From contig CM032662.1 in the NCBI GenBank assembly GCA_019095985.1, positions 4,688,815 through 4,752,814 of the forward strand: DNA of 64,000 nt, written 5' to 3'. Source of the DNA: Streblospio benedicti. Its lineage: Eukaryota; Annelida; Polychaeta; Spionida; Spionidae. Both the position numbers and the translations under genes were made by a program. Below the pieces are notes generated by a model. It was not told the origin of the DNA. It worked only from the letters and a program-made list of their open reading frames with translations, and did no database searches. Within the stretch, counting starts at the first letter, position 1. Every line of letters begins with the position of its first letter. Positions 23,960-36,277 of the stretch are shown in pieces.

Positions 23960-25550
23960 TGTTATGTTTTATATTGTTAAACATATCATCATCGTCCGCA
24001 TATCCAATTTACATCACTTATCCCTATGTAGGATTAGATGGCAATGACAGAGAGATGTCCCCAATCCTGCATCCTTATCTACGGCCCCATCTATTTGGGC
24101 GTATCACTTATTGAAAATATACCGTAATCATGGACTTTGAAGGCTGTGTGAATGAGAAAGGCAGGAAACCCATAATGCAAGCCTGTGGGTCGGCAGTTCG
24201 TAGATACAAAAGCTAACTGTCTGGTTGATTGTATCATCCACTGTCTTGGGAAAACTACCACATTCTCTTACTCCCTGTGCGTTGGGGTTCCTACATTGGT
24301 GAATCCAACCAAGACTTTTCCAATATGCCCAAACTGGTCGGCACGGAGCCTTTGCTTCGAGAGGGGCTTAATAAAGCAGAGCTCCCGTAGTTGCAAGGCA
24401 TACCCCTATCATCAGCTGCTATCATAGGATGGTGGGCCATGGTGAACTCCACAAAGCCATAATAAATGTGTCTATAACGAGACCACCTCATGAAGAGAAT
24501 TCAGGGCCGTCGCACCCGCTCCGACACTCCGACATTTGTCGGACCACTGTATTTTAAGAATTTATTACGTAATAACGTAATTACGTAATATTCACTCTAT
24601 AGACCAACCGTTCTGCAATATATTTAGCGTAGTTGCGTAACTTCCATAGACTTCTATATAGTTTGACTAAGTGGTCAGTGACCTTAAATGACCCTAAATG
24701 ACCAGTCTTTGTCTGTTGTCTTTTATTATGGTCACATGAGAATGCTTTCTTTGTAACAGGGTACACGAGGGTTCATTTGATTATATGCACGGAATGTCGG
24801 ACACGTGCCAGGTACGTTTCACTTCTAGAACAAAACGGTTTATAACTGTTAAAATTCATATATGTTCTTAGTTAGGCTCAACATTTCTAAAATAATGCAT
24901 TGATGAATTTGAAGGCAAGGTAGATTTTGATTTGATACACAGATAGTATTATTTATCAATTCTAAAAGCCGAAAGGCACAAAAAAAATCATACGATGCCT
25001 CCATTATCGCCCATGTGAGAGTGGTCATAGAAAAGTAATTTGTTTTAAAAAATAGCTCTCAACTTGCATTATTTGTGTTGTAAATTCTATTTTTTTCTGG
25101 GGGTACTTGCCCCCAGAACCCCCTAGACTTATGGAGACGACGTGTCACTGTTTTCTTGCCTACGGCGCTCATTTTGTGACCACTTTTAATAGTAAGACCA
25201 ATTGGTGCCATATTCCGAGTGCTATTACTTAGGGGTTATACTGTTAATTTACAAGCTTCTGGCGCTTTAGGACAGTGATGTGTTTAAAACATAGAATCAT
25301 AAAGCGCACGAATAATATGCTCGTAACATATGATTCATTAAAGTTAAAATACATAAAAGAAATCCATAAAGTAAACCAAAAGAATATAGAAAAAAACATA
25401 TTATATGCGGAAGTTAACAGACAAAATAGCCTCATCTATAAATTCTGTTAGCAGACGAAATAGCCTCATTAACCTATACATACTGTCTCTAGTGCAACAT
25501 AAGACTGTGAATATCATGCTCTAATAATGCTGTCAGTTGGCTATGGTGTA
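23960..25550. other. Intergenic, no gene seen
   Basis: Between the carbonic anhydrase poly(A) site and the next promoter there are only short spurious frames. A small palindromic ATTACGTAAT cluster lies at about 24565-24590. Confidence 0.4.
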
Positions 25551-25554
25551 GTGG

Positions 25555-25562
25555 TATATAAC
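25555..25562 (+). promoter_or_regulatory. TATA box of the orphan secreted-protein gene
   Basis: TATATAAC lies 65-72 bp before the ATG at 25627, which would place transcription start near 25585-25590 and leave a 5' UTR of about 40 nt. This is a positional inference. Confidence 0.45.
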
Positions 25563-25626
25563 ACATTTTTAGAGGAAGAACAAGACACTTTACCAGGAAA
25601 ACAACCTGTAATCATAGCTAGCTAAG

Positions 25627-28019
25627 ATGGTTCCTTCCCATATAGCATCTATGTATCTGCGCATTGTTTTAGCGATCATTTTATTGAGAGTATCAATTTC
25701 AAGTGCTTCAGAGGGATATATCGTTCACAAAGATGTGGAGGTTTTAGTATCTGATCCCCACAGTTCCTCATGGATTGGGGGCTGTCAAGCGTGGTCAAAG
25801 TGCTACTCCAATTTCGCCAATAATGTGGGACAGTCTTGGCACACGCTGTGCTCAGTGTTTAGGAAACTGCAGGTTTGTTCTTTTGTTATGATACAATTTT
25901 ATTTTTCTATGTATAGTTTACGAATGCATTTGCATTAATTGATTTCTTGAATGCTGCTGTAATAAGATTTAGATTTTTGGACACCGCATTTTATTTCGCA
26001 TCTCACTTGGCAAACAAAAAACCAACGAATATAGATAAACTCAAATTACAAGCAATTGACATGCATTCGTACCACAAGAAGTATTTTACATATTTATATC
26101 AAGTTGAGTCAATATATGTCAAAACTACTCATACCCCCCCCCCAATTGCTACAAAAGGTTTCTCAACTGATTCTAATAGGGATTAGTTTACTCTATAACA
26201 TACTAAAAGTTTACCAGTCAGAAAAGTGTATTTTACAAGATGGCGTCCAAGATGGCTGCCAAACCTGTTAATGGTCATAACTATGTACCTATCCTTACCA
26301 AGTTGATGATCTTGGTGTCTAAATCCAGGTATTTTGGGGCAAGGAACACATTAAGACTATTAGAAATTAAAATGGGACAATATTTAACAGGTTAAATGGA
26401 AATTTTCTATAAATTGTCCTGAAGAATGTGTTGAATGCTGTATATACCCCCACCCCATCTGATAAATGATACTGGGATCTAATGCAGATTTTGAGGGAAG
26501 ATCCTTCATGCATATATGAATATTTCAATTGGTTCACTCACCAACAAATGTATAAGACATTTATTAATTACATTACTCTTTTTTGTACTTGATTCAACAA
26601 TGAGTTCATGTCAAGCTTTATGTCTATCACGCCTGGAAAGATCCATATTTGCTGCACACACTCCTCAGTTTTACTGCAACAAAATAACCTGTGTAGGTCT
26701 ACCTATTTGATGTGTTGGCGTCACATGCCCATGTGTAACCAGTTTTTCTCAGCACCCACCATCACTGAACTGAGCATGCTATTCATATTCTGCGTCTTCT
26801 TTATTCACAGACCTGCAAGACACAACTGGCTGGAAAGTACCCAAAGATAGACAAGATGTGTCGCATTAACTACGCGAGACATGAAATCCGAGCAAAGAAA
26901 CTGTGCTCCCTTGACCCTGAGGCTGGGAGGAACCTCTACACCAGATACTTTGATCGCTGCAAGTATATAACAAACACTACAATGGTCCCAATTCCACGTT
27001 TCAATAAGAGAACCTTTGAGCTCTACGCCAGGGCCAGGTTAGCCATTGCTTTCTTCTTGACCGCGTCTTTGGAAGGTTTTGGGAGGTGGAAACCAACAGT
27101 GAGCTATAGCAATGAGACCAATCCTGAAATATTCGCTTTCCTGTGGGTTAAACATTGCTCAGCAAATCTGTATGCTCGCTACATTGCAGGCATCCTGAGA
27201 ACTGATTGCGGAATAGACGAAGCCAACTTGTTTCTGTCATGGACCGAGGAAGCGAATACATATCAGTCGGAAGTCAATAATGGGATGAAACTGCCACAAG
27301 GGAAACAATGCACTGTTACAAACGAGGAGTTGCCAGACCCAATAAGTCTAATGCGCCCACTTGTCGATTACAATGCTTACTTTGACAGCGTGCTGCGAAC
27401 TTGTTCCTCTCATCTCGTGTTTGTTGGAGGCTTTAGATGCATTCTACAGCTGCACATGAACATACCATCACTAGAATTCCACAGCTTTGTTGGTTCTTTG
27501 AAGATGCAACTACCAAAGGTTCATAACTGTTGGTCCAGTGTCATGAATTCATGTCCAATAAAAGATATTGGTAAATTCTGGAGCAATGTCATAACGGTGC
27601 ATGAGGCAGCATGTAATATTGCATCTATTGATCGACAGATGTTGGATACTTTTATGAATGAATGGGTAACTGAATTTTTCAAATTGGATTGTCTGCCAAT
27701 TATCAACAGGTACAAGGCATTTTTCCTGGACAGGGACGAATCTTTACGTAATATCGCTACACTCAAAATGCTTAAATGTATGATACAAAGTTTGGAGAAT
27801 ATCAAAGGAACATTAGAAAAAAATGAACAACTCCTGCTAGATGTTAAAAAATTGAAGGAAATGCTATCATACTTAGCTCGATTGGTGAACCTCGAGATCA
27901 CATTGTCGATTTCACTTGATGAATTAGGTGTCAATTTGAAAGGTCTAATCATACAGTTCTACTCGTGGGTGGCACATCTACTTCAGTACTTCTGGACAAC
28001 TAATTATTTTGTCCAATGA
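25627..28019 (+). CDS. Orphan secreted cysteine-bearing protein, two exons
   Basis: Exon 1 is 25627-25872 (82 codons, phase 0, donor GTTTGT). Exon 2 is 26811-28019 (acceptor TTATTCACAG, TGA stop). Together they encode 484 residues with no break. The N-terminus (LRIVLAIILLRVSISSAS) is a signal peptide, with cleavage expected near residue 28. The N-terminal part is cysteine-spaced (GGCQAWSKCY, then TLCSVFRKLQTC). NTT and SNET sequons are present. Residues from about 360 to 435 form charged, heptad-like helices, and the C-terminus is hydrophobic (LIIQFYSWVAHLLQYFW), possibly amphipathic or membrane-associated. I do not recognise the family. A TATA box precedes it and ATTAAA occurs at 28212-28217. 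The intron holds only short repeats. Confidence 0.8.
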
Positions 28020-28607
28020 GATCGGGGAGGTAACCAGACTTTTATAAATGGCACACGTAAAATCAAGAAGAAAGGTTATGAGATTGTTTGTTGTTAGTAA
28101 CTCAATCCGTTCTCACAAATTGAGTAAACTAAGCAGCTACACAATCAATTTTGACTGTTTAAAATAGTACACTGTTTCTAAGCAATAGACAATTTTGATC
28201 GCTTTTTATCCATTAAAATCATTGTACCTATTATACCAGGAAAACATTTTGAAAACAGTCTGAACTTATAAACTCATATGTAATCTGGACATCGACGAGA
28301 TGAAGTTAGAGTAACCCTTAACTGAATGGTTCTGATGTGGATGATTGTATTCATAATATATATATTTACAACATGTTTAGGGGCGAGGAGTCATTTCGTC
28401 CAAAGTTGTCACAACATTTCACCATTTTTGCAATGCACAAACCAAGTAGGTTGCTAGTTGTTACGTTGTGCTTGCGTTTCCGCATGACGTCCCCGCCATC
28501 CATGAAATCAATAAGGACTGGGCATTACTCAAATGTAAAAAAAAGAACGACGGGTGACTATAGCAAAAGAGATGATGAATTACATTTCTTGTACAAATGT
28601 TCAACTG

Positions 28608-28794
28608 TTGTTTTATTGGTATATCTATGTTACAGATGTAACAAAAAAGGGATAAATGTTTTCCCTTATCGTTCTAACAATCGTTCTAACAATAATTCTT
28701 ACAGCTATGGCTGTAAGATATCTCATTGTTTTATTGATATATCTATGTTACGGTCGTAACAATAAAAGGGATAAATGGCTTCCCTTATTGTTCT
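28608..28794. repeat. Local direct repeat
   Basis: 28608-28676 and 28727-28794 are direct copies (TGTTTTATT, ATATCTATGTTAC, AAAGGGATAAATG, TTCCCTTAT). I see no coding function. Confidence 0.7.
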
Positions 28795-28815
28795 TATACT
28801 ATCTGCGTAGGTAAT

Positions 28816-29760
28816 TCACCATACAGCTGTAGAGCCTATTGCCACAGCAAGAATAAGGCTTACAGCTATGGCGATCGGTGAGGATGAACTCTCCAGCACT
28901 GCTCCCAGCAGTAACGTCCAAAGAGAATCACCCAGCCCAATTTTGAGTGGAAATGTCCAATTTCGTAGCTGAACACACCGAGGCACTATTAGCAAAGAAC
29001 TGAAAAGCACCCAGTGCCCCCATGAAAAACCCCCGAAAAGCTCTGTCCCTACACGATCCTCCAGACTCATGCGTCATCACATGCACTGGCACTAGGGAGG
29101 CGTGAGCTGAGGCTCGACGATCCTTGCCAAAGGGATCACTGTGGCTCGGTTCCCCCGACGAGGGCCTGTGGGCCATCGCCCGGTCACATGACACTCGTCT
29201 ATCCTTTTTGGTGGCCTCATTCAGCTTTCGAAAGTCGACACAGAACCGAAGCGCGCCCGACTTCTTCCGCACGAGAACCACAGGTGCTCCACATAGTGAC
29301 TTTGAGGGGCGAACTCTGGGTGAACTTGGGCCTCATAGGTGACCGCGGAGCAGACGACTGGTCCCCCAGGGCTGTCCACCTTTCCTTGGGCCCCTGTTTT
29401 TCCCAGAGGTCTCTAGCCTCAGTGGCCGTGGCTGTGGGGACCGCTGGGGGGCTCTCATCAGCGCCACCAGCTCTCTCCACACCAGTCCTACACATGTGGT
29501 TGGAATCATGCACACTTCTCTCCATCAAAATAGATTGTCAAATGACGTCACAGGGGACTGCTTCTTTTACACATACATGGATAATTGTACCTCTATCGGC
29601 CGACTTCTCAAAACGTCCAATCGCATGGTCAGTTTGTGAAGGCAGCCGATTGATGATAACTGTGGCCTTCTTGTCCGGACTATACCAGTCTTCTATCACA
29701 CCTACTCGGCCATTCTCATGTCTAATCACCGTAGGCTACATCAGGTGCGCCTACACCTGA
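28816..29760 (-). mobile_element. Fossil Ty3/Gypsy retrotransposon fragment
   Basis: The minus-strand frame 28928-29281 opens with VLVRKKSGALRFCVDFRKLN, the diagnostic start of Ty3/Gypsy reverse transcriptase. Flanking minus-strand sequence, GC-richer than its surroundings, may be further pol or gag-pol. No LTRs were identified. The element is broken, with several breaks. Confidence 0.7.
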
Positions 29761-29764
29761 TGTA
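29737..29764. repeat. Short perfect hairpin
   Basis: TACATCAGGTG and CACCTGATGTA flank a 6-nt loop, directly at the edge of the Gypsy fragment. It could be a fold-back or joined terminal sequences. Confidence 0.85.
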
Positions 29765-29769
29765 CAAAA

Positions 29770-30250
29770 ATTCTACTCGCCTAAATTGTGCCAGATTAGT
29801 GTCTTTAAAAGAGACATAAAACAGCAAACGCCTCCTTAATAGATATATTGAGCAAATGATGTTGTTTGGTACACGTCACATGTTGCTCCGAATAACTTAT
29901 GATTTTACAATTATGAGTATCCGTTTTGATAAAATATCAATAGCCTTAAAAAGTGGACTGCCATATTGATTGAGACACCACTCGTGCAGTTTTTTTTTAC
30001 CTGATGAAATACTCAAAAACTTTAGCATGAAACATGCATGTCACAGTTATCTTTTCAGTTCTTTCCAAAAAATACGCAATACGGTTTCAATTTAGTTGTT
30101 TTTAGCTAATATTCTATTTTAGCTAATATCGCAGACTCATCTTTATCATTCATATCATAATTATGATACGGGCCGGAGGGCACGGCCTTTAATGTAGAGT
30201 TCACTGCCGCAAAGTCCCGGAAATATTTTCAGAAAAGAGCGTTATTATTT
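29770..30250. other. No gene seen
   Basis: AT-rich DNA with short repeats only (TTTTAGCTAATAT twice near 30100-30130). Confidence 0.4.
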
Positions 30251-30251
30251 C

Positions 30252-31232
30252 AAATGTGTTTGACAGAACAAGCAATAAAACTTTTAATTTGAACTTACAA
30301 CAATAAAACCATTGTCATGGTATATTATCAGTCATTGACATTGTATAATAATTGCATTATCTAAGTATGAGAACGTTATTATTACTTTATTTCGATTGAA
30401 AAGGAAGACGGAGCTGATGCATTTGATATGAAGACTTGACATACGTGTTACTATAAATCGCTTTAAAGTTTAACTTTAAAACATTGTAACAAGAGCAGAT
30501 TTTGGAAAATTACAGTGGAATATTCAATGACAGGAGCCGGATTCTGCCATTACACATCACATGAAACTTAGAATCACACGTCAAACTCGGAGTGCTTGAA
30601 AAGTGCATACACGCCAAACCTTGTTTTCGGGTAGAAAAAATTAAAATCATTTTATTGCCTTTATACTAAAAGGTAAACGAAAGGCTTTGCAGATGGTATA
30701 CTTGGCATACTGATTTACATTTATGCGCATTGACAAATGAAAATTATTATTAGTTAATAGCTATTACATGTCCTTTACAAAAATGACTGTGCAGAGAGTA
30801 ACGGGGTACAATTTTGTGTCCACAATTATAGAAAATTGGTTGCAGTGAGGAAAGGTTTGATGCTCTCTACACCACCAGAAATGTTTAGTATTCTCAATGC
30901 ACCCTATTTTAACAGACAAAATAAGCTAAGATTACCTACAGGACAGCAAATGCAACGATCAAGACTACGTATTCCCAGACTTACCAAGCCAAAACTGCTT
31001 TGCACCCACGCCAAAAGCTGTTTCACACGACAAAACTGATAACTGATTGCATGGTGTGTACATTGGTTTTATTACAATATATACAGGTCGCGGATTGTAT
31101 ATGCGTCTCTTGCCTCGGTATATACAACTTTACAATATTCATTCCAGCCAGGAATGTGTTTAATCGTGCTTTTAGTAGAATTGTTTCCTATGATATCACT
31201 ACTCGATTATATCACTATACATTTTGTCTATG
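30252..31232. repeat. Dispersed repeat of about 0.9 kb, copy 2
   Basis: Direct copy of 7798-8692. It carries about 90 bp more than copy 1, including a stretch near 30940-31030 missing from copy 1. The conserved 65-residue frame is extended here to 102 residues (31000-31308) without a recognisable family. Confidence 0.8.
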
Positions 31233-31557
31233 GCGCATACATATTTATGAAATATTGTGTTCAGTGTTTGTATTATTTTACATCATTATATTTACTTTTA
31301 TCATGTGATATTTTTTAGTGAATAAAATGCCATTGGTGATTTGATGTATGTTACTGTAAATCATAAAGGACTTCAATGTTAGCTACGCTTGTCGGACAAA
31401 TGTATTTACAGTAAGATATTTTAATAGTTTTGAAGCAATTATGCATAAATTAAACAATTATTCATGATATTTCGTTTTTCCTGAACAAGACATAACATGA
31501 GGGGCAATTGATTATCTATACATTTTATATTTGTAAAGCATATGACATCACTGTTTA

Positions 31558-31771
31558 CTGTAAAACTAGAATATTTTGTGGCTATTAAATTTTGCAATTT
31601 TCGTCTCTAAATTGTTTTGTGACTATTTAATTTTGTGATTTTGGACCATCTTGGACCTACTTTACATAGGCTATTAATGTTTGCTGACTATTTAAGTTTG
31701 CATTTTTGCACCTAGAGTCTACGCATGAAATTCGCAAATTAAATCGTGTGCAACCATTTCTAGTTTTACAG
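31558..31771. mobile_element. Mariner-like MITE with TA target duplication
   Basis: TIRs CTGTAAAACTAGAA and TTCTAGTTTTACAG are flanked by TA (31556-31557, 31772-31773). The body contains inverted-repeat-like GCAAATTAAAT / ATTTAATTTTG stretches. It is non-coding. Confidence 0.85.
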
Positions 31772-32299
31772 TAGTTGTGCTTTGGTGAAAAATATTATGT
31801 TATTGTTCAGTTCACTCTTTAGGGAATTTTTATGTCAATTGTAATAATTCTATTTTTGGTGGTTTTTTTTAGTTATTTATTTTTAGTATATAGTTTAATT
31901 TATCAGCTTTACTCTTGATAAAATGAAATTTTGTTTTTGAAAACTTAATTTTGACGTTATTAATTTAAATGCTTTCGGGTTCATAAAGGCTCCTTTTCAA
32001 ATTAAAACACCAAAAGAACTGAAATACAAGTAAAATACAGTGCAAGATCAACAGTTTTATGTTATAAATAACACTATGCATTGTGAATAATGAGACCTAG
32101 TGCTGTAAGCCAAATATACAGGATATTTAATTATGTTAGTTATTTTTTGTCTAAAAATTTCCTAATTTTTGTTGTTTTTATTTATTAAAGGATTGTTCAT
32201 CATGTCATTTGATAAGAATATCACTTTATTTATATATACATGTAGAACATTATGTTGTCTATCAATTTCATATACATGTAATGTGTTGTATTCTATGAT

Positions 32300-32600
32300 T
32301 TTAAAATAAATATTTGACATTCATGTATTCCAGTATTGCACCATTCATGTAAATGCTTGTTTGGATGGTCTGCGCCATTCAAACAAGAGCTTGTGGTGAT
32401 GGTATTGATCATATCATGATGTGTAAAGTGTTCTCCAAGTATATTTATATCCATCAAATTCAAATTCATATAACATGTTACATTTGAATGAATATTTGCC
32501 ATTTATTTGCTATGATATTGCAATATCAGTTAAAAGTCTTGTTAGGATGGTATGCGCCATTCAAACAAGAGCTTTTGGGATGGTCCACATTGCTAATAAA
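32300..32600. repeat. Direct repeat with GCGCCATTCAAACAAGAGCT
   Basis: 32358-32400 and 32542-32583 are near-identical direct copies. Between them, about 32446-32483 is repeated exactly at 35543-35580 (TCAAATTCAAATTCATATAA). Confidence 0.7.
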
Positions 32601-32904
32601 TCTGTTCTCTGAGCATTTTTCGTGTTTTGTTGTCTATCAATTAGAAATACACGTAATCTTACTGATAGAGTATATGGGCACATATTTTAAGAAAATACAT
32701 TCTAAAATTGTTAACACAATGGATGATATCTACGATCAATTTTTTTGCATCGTTCTCTGCAAATGAGTTTAATCATACATGTAAGTGATAAAAGTAAATG
32801 ATCAAATGGATTCGCAAGTACTACTACAGTTTAGCATATTTAAATTGCACGCTTGAAAACTTTTGTGCAATACAAACATATAATTTTGATATCATGCAAA
32901 TGAT

Positions 32905-32970
32905 TTTTACATAAGTGATAAACTTGTGATGCTGTCAAATGTATATTGAATAAAATCAATCTCAATTGTT
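32905..32970. mobile_element. Retroelement 3' tail
   Basis: It ends in TATTGAATAAAATCAATCTC, the same 3' end as the insert at about 41535-41622. This is probably the 3' tail of one LINE or SINE family with an (AATCTC)n-type end. Confidence 0.5.
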
Positions 32971-33504
32971 AGCCTTATTTAGACTACCTGGGCATACAAT
33001 CAATTATCATCATATTTCAAAAGTGAAACCAATGAATGAATAATTAATAAACATTCACAACGCCAGTATCAGAAACACAATGCTCCAAAACTTAGCCCTT
33101 CAAAAAACTCAGTCTCAAGACAGAGCACGTTGAGTGTGACGTACATGTTTAATCAACGTTATTCACGTCACGCGTATGCTGGAAGAGTACTGTTTTTGTT
33201 TTTCGAACGAACGAACACATACCACTGATACAGCGACGTAATTTTTGCTGCATATGAAATACTCGGGGTGAAATTTACTACGAAGTATATATCAAATGAA
33301 AGATAATGAAAAAATAATACTTCTCATATGTGTCTATATATTGTTTACCTTTGTAATAAGTGTTTTATTTGGCATTTCATTTTCGAATGGGCACTGTGTA
33401 CAACTAGGTCGCAAATGTAAATTGTGAAGAAAAACAAACCCAAGTATTTACAATAATGAGACAAGATGTGGGGTATGATTTGTAATTTATTGGTGTCCTG
33501 CCAT

Positions 33505-34043
33505 AAGAAATATTTGTGAAAGATGTATGAAATTGTAAAGACAGTGGATCTGTCGTGCGTGTAATTTAAATGAAACAATGCATAACACAAAGAATCTGTG
33601 GTGTGGTTTCCTAAAGCCCATGCGATTTGAGGACGTTATGTCTGTATTTTTTTTTTGCGTCGTCTTAGCAGCAAAACAGCCAATTTCTATTGCTATTTTC
33701 AGCCTAATATCAATAAAAAATGTAGCTCAACACTAATTGTGTCTGGACCACAGCCATACAATTACAATATAAGAACCACTGACTTGGTCGTTCTATTCAA
33801 GCTAGTTTTTCATCGCACAAAACTAACCTCTATAAAATACCGCTGAACAGGTATGTATGATATGTGTGGTCTGATGCTATCACATATGGTTGATACAGTA
33901 AAATGATGTACCTGGTATATGCTTGGGAGGGCATGTACGGCGGCCGTACCGGGAACCGTCCTGGTATAAGAAGCCCTTCGGCTTAATGGTGAGGGATCAC
34001 CCCGTGATAGTCTCCCGTTGACCACACATTTTAACAATTTTCC
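33505..34043 (+). repeat. Tandem unit A with TATA box and GC-rich foldable core
   Basis: It repeats 34457-34988 at high identity. The unit has a TATAAAATA box (33831-33839), then a core of about 110 bp (33911-34020) that is GC-rich in AT-rich surroundings. The core contains a 15-nt palindrome (GTACGGCGGCCGTAC), AAGCCCTTCGGCTT, and GGGATCAC...GTGAT, followed by a short T run (ATTTTAA). A 63-residue frame upstream of the TATA box is conserved in both units, but I recognise no family. A structured small RNA gene or a repeat element are both possible. Confidence 0.6.
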
Positions 34044-34456
34044 CTGTATTGACCAAGGGCCGCAGGCCCGAGATCAGATTCTGGAGGGTCTTATTTCACA
34101 GAATGCAAAATCCAAGGTGATTATTGGACTTAATACATAGTTCGAAAATACTCACTGCTCTCTGTATTAATTAGTGATGCATTGTACTAAATCACTAAAA
34201 TGTTAATTGATTAAAAAAAATAAGGGTATCACACCTCATGCAAATGGACTCTTCCAATTAATTATAACCCAAATATTGCTATTTGACAATTATGAATCAC
34301 ATTCTTATTACTATTTGCATGCACAATTAAAATCAATAGGTCATTATTTTTCAGAACGTCCCTCTGACCTATAAACAATCTATTCAAGTGCTGGTGATTA
34401 ACTCTAATAATACCCTGACACAAACAAAAGAACTATGCATTAATAAAATAAAATAA
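34044..34456. repeat. Spacer whose parts recur inverted at 54.9 and 56.4 kb
   Basis: 34075-34150 reappears as reverse complement at about 56395-56460, and 34335-34440 at about 54920-55025. The two matched parts are 185 bp apart here and about 1.37 kb apart there, so one copy gained or the other lost DNA. Confidence 0.65.
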
Positions 34457-34988
34457 GAAATATTCGTGAAAGAAGTATGAAATTGTAAAGACAGTGGATC
34501 TGCTGTGCGTGTAAATTAAATGAAACAATGCAGTAACACAGGGTTTCCTAAAGCCCATGCGATTTGAGGACGTTATGTCCGTATTTTTTTTGCGTCGTTT
34601 TAGCAGCAAAACAGCCGATTACTATTACTATTTTCAGCATAATATCAATAAAAAATGTAGCTCAACACTAATTGTGTCTGGACCACAGCCATACAATTAC
34701 AATATGAGAACCACTGACTTGGTCGTTCTATTCAAGCTAGTTTTTCATCGCACAAAACTAAGCTCTATAAAATACCGCTGAACAGGTATGTATGATATGT
34801 GTGGTCTGATGCTATCACATATGGTGAACAGTCAAAATGATGTACCTGGTATATGCTTGGGAGGGCATGTACGGCGGCCGTACCGGGAACCGTCCTGGTA
34901 TAAGAAGCCCTTCGGCTTAATGGTGAGGGATCACCCCGTGATAGTCTCCCGTTGACCACACATTTTAATCATTTTCCCTGTATTGATC
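34457..34988 (+). repeat. Tandem unit B with TATA box and GC-rich foldable core
   Basis: Second copy of 33505-34043. Its TATA box is at 34766-34774 and its structured core at about 34845-34955. The core is nearly unchanged between the units, while small indels occur outside it. Confidence 0.6.
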
Positions 34989-35059
34989 ATGTTCTATATG
35001 TTAATAATTTACACCTTGCACTATTTAGACATATTTTTCAAAATGGTGATAGATCTATG

Positions 35060-35435
35060 AGGGTGCCGATGGCCTTCAATTGGTTAGTGGGAAATGGCCT
35101 TAGAATTAAGTGGGATGTGGGAAATTGGCAAAAATTAAGTGGTTAGTGGGAATTTGGGCATTCAAGTGAGAAGTTGGAAAATTACCAAAATTAAGTCCGA
35201 AAAAATTCAAATTTTAGTGGGAAACTATAAATATGCGCGAGTGGGGGTCACTGGTGGGGGTCATGCACTTAAATTTATAACAATTTAAAATTGGTTGTTA
35301 TAATATCATGTCATTTTTTGTAAAATTGATCAAAATGTTCATTAAAAGTATGCATTTTAGTGGGAAATGAAACTATTGAGTAGGAAGTGGGAAATGGGCT
35401 AAAATTTAAGTGGTAAGTGGGATCAGGAACCCCCC
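35060..35435. repeat. Degenerate GTGGGAAATGGC/AAATTAAGTGG array
   Basis: Irregular iterations of AGTGGGAAATTGGC and AAAATTAAGTGG fill this stretch, ending in a C run. A reverse-complement relative occurs at about 50720-50840. No fixed period is evident. Confidence 0.6.
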
Positions 35436-35994
35436 CCCCCCATATAGACACTCATCTATGTCTAGTTCCTCTAATAGACAGAGACAGCATTTTAGAGCAA
35501 CGCATGTTTGGTAATAGATACACATAAGCTGAAGAAAGTGTTATATCCATCAAATTCAAATTCATATAACATGTTACATGTTTCTTTTAGAATATACATA
35601 CAATGCAAACCCCAAAAGTGTTCAGCATTGACTTAAATCTACATCACCGTAAAAAACATTGCAATAACAAATGAGTTTGAAGTTTTCCAATCAATTAACA
35701 TCTATTAATGAACTTCATGGATAAATAATGCCTTCAAAATTACACTTCCATTTATTTTTACAAAGGTTATGTCATTAACACTCCCAGAAATTGTACCTGT
35801 ATCTGAAAAGAGTCACTATCGCCAGGGTCTGTAGATCATGAAACAGGGGTGTCCAGTTATTGCAACGTAATTATAACATTTTTTTACAAATGACTTTCAC
35901 AATAACATAAACTAGCAAGTGCTTTGTTGCAATATCAATATGCATATACGGTTGCAGAAGTAAAGAAATCGAAACAACAACATCCACAAACAAT

Positions 35995-36000
35995 TTTATT
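35995..36000 (-). terminator. Poly(A) signal of the acyltransferase gene
   Basis: AATAAA on the minus strand, 490 nt after the stop codon at 36490-36492, is the best placed signal for the acyltransferase transcript. Confidence 0.5.
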
Positions 36001-36277
36001 GTGCAATATTTTTTCTAGCAAAACAACAACACAAAACAAAACGTAGCCATTACAAAATATGCAAAAAGTGCTAAATCAATGTCCTCGCCACATAAACAAT
36101 AAACAGCTGTGGCCAAAATCATAGTTTTGCCGATCTACAATATAATCATAAATCTATAACATTGATATCACAAAAATGCTCTGCTGCTGCAAAAGTCCAA
36201 ATAGCAATGTTAAATTTTGCTCACTTCTATAAACATCTTACTTTACTGTCTTAATATTTTCGAGGGCTGCCAGGTCT

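Noticed and set aside
27521-27952. 143-residue minus-strand frame
   Set aside because: Lies wholly inside exon 2 of the orphan secreted gene on the opposite strand, without independent support.
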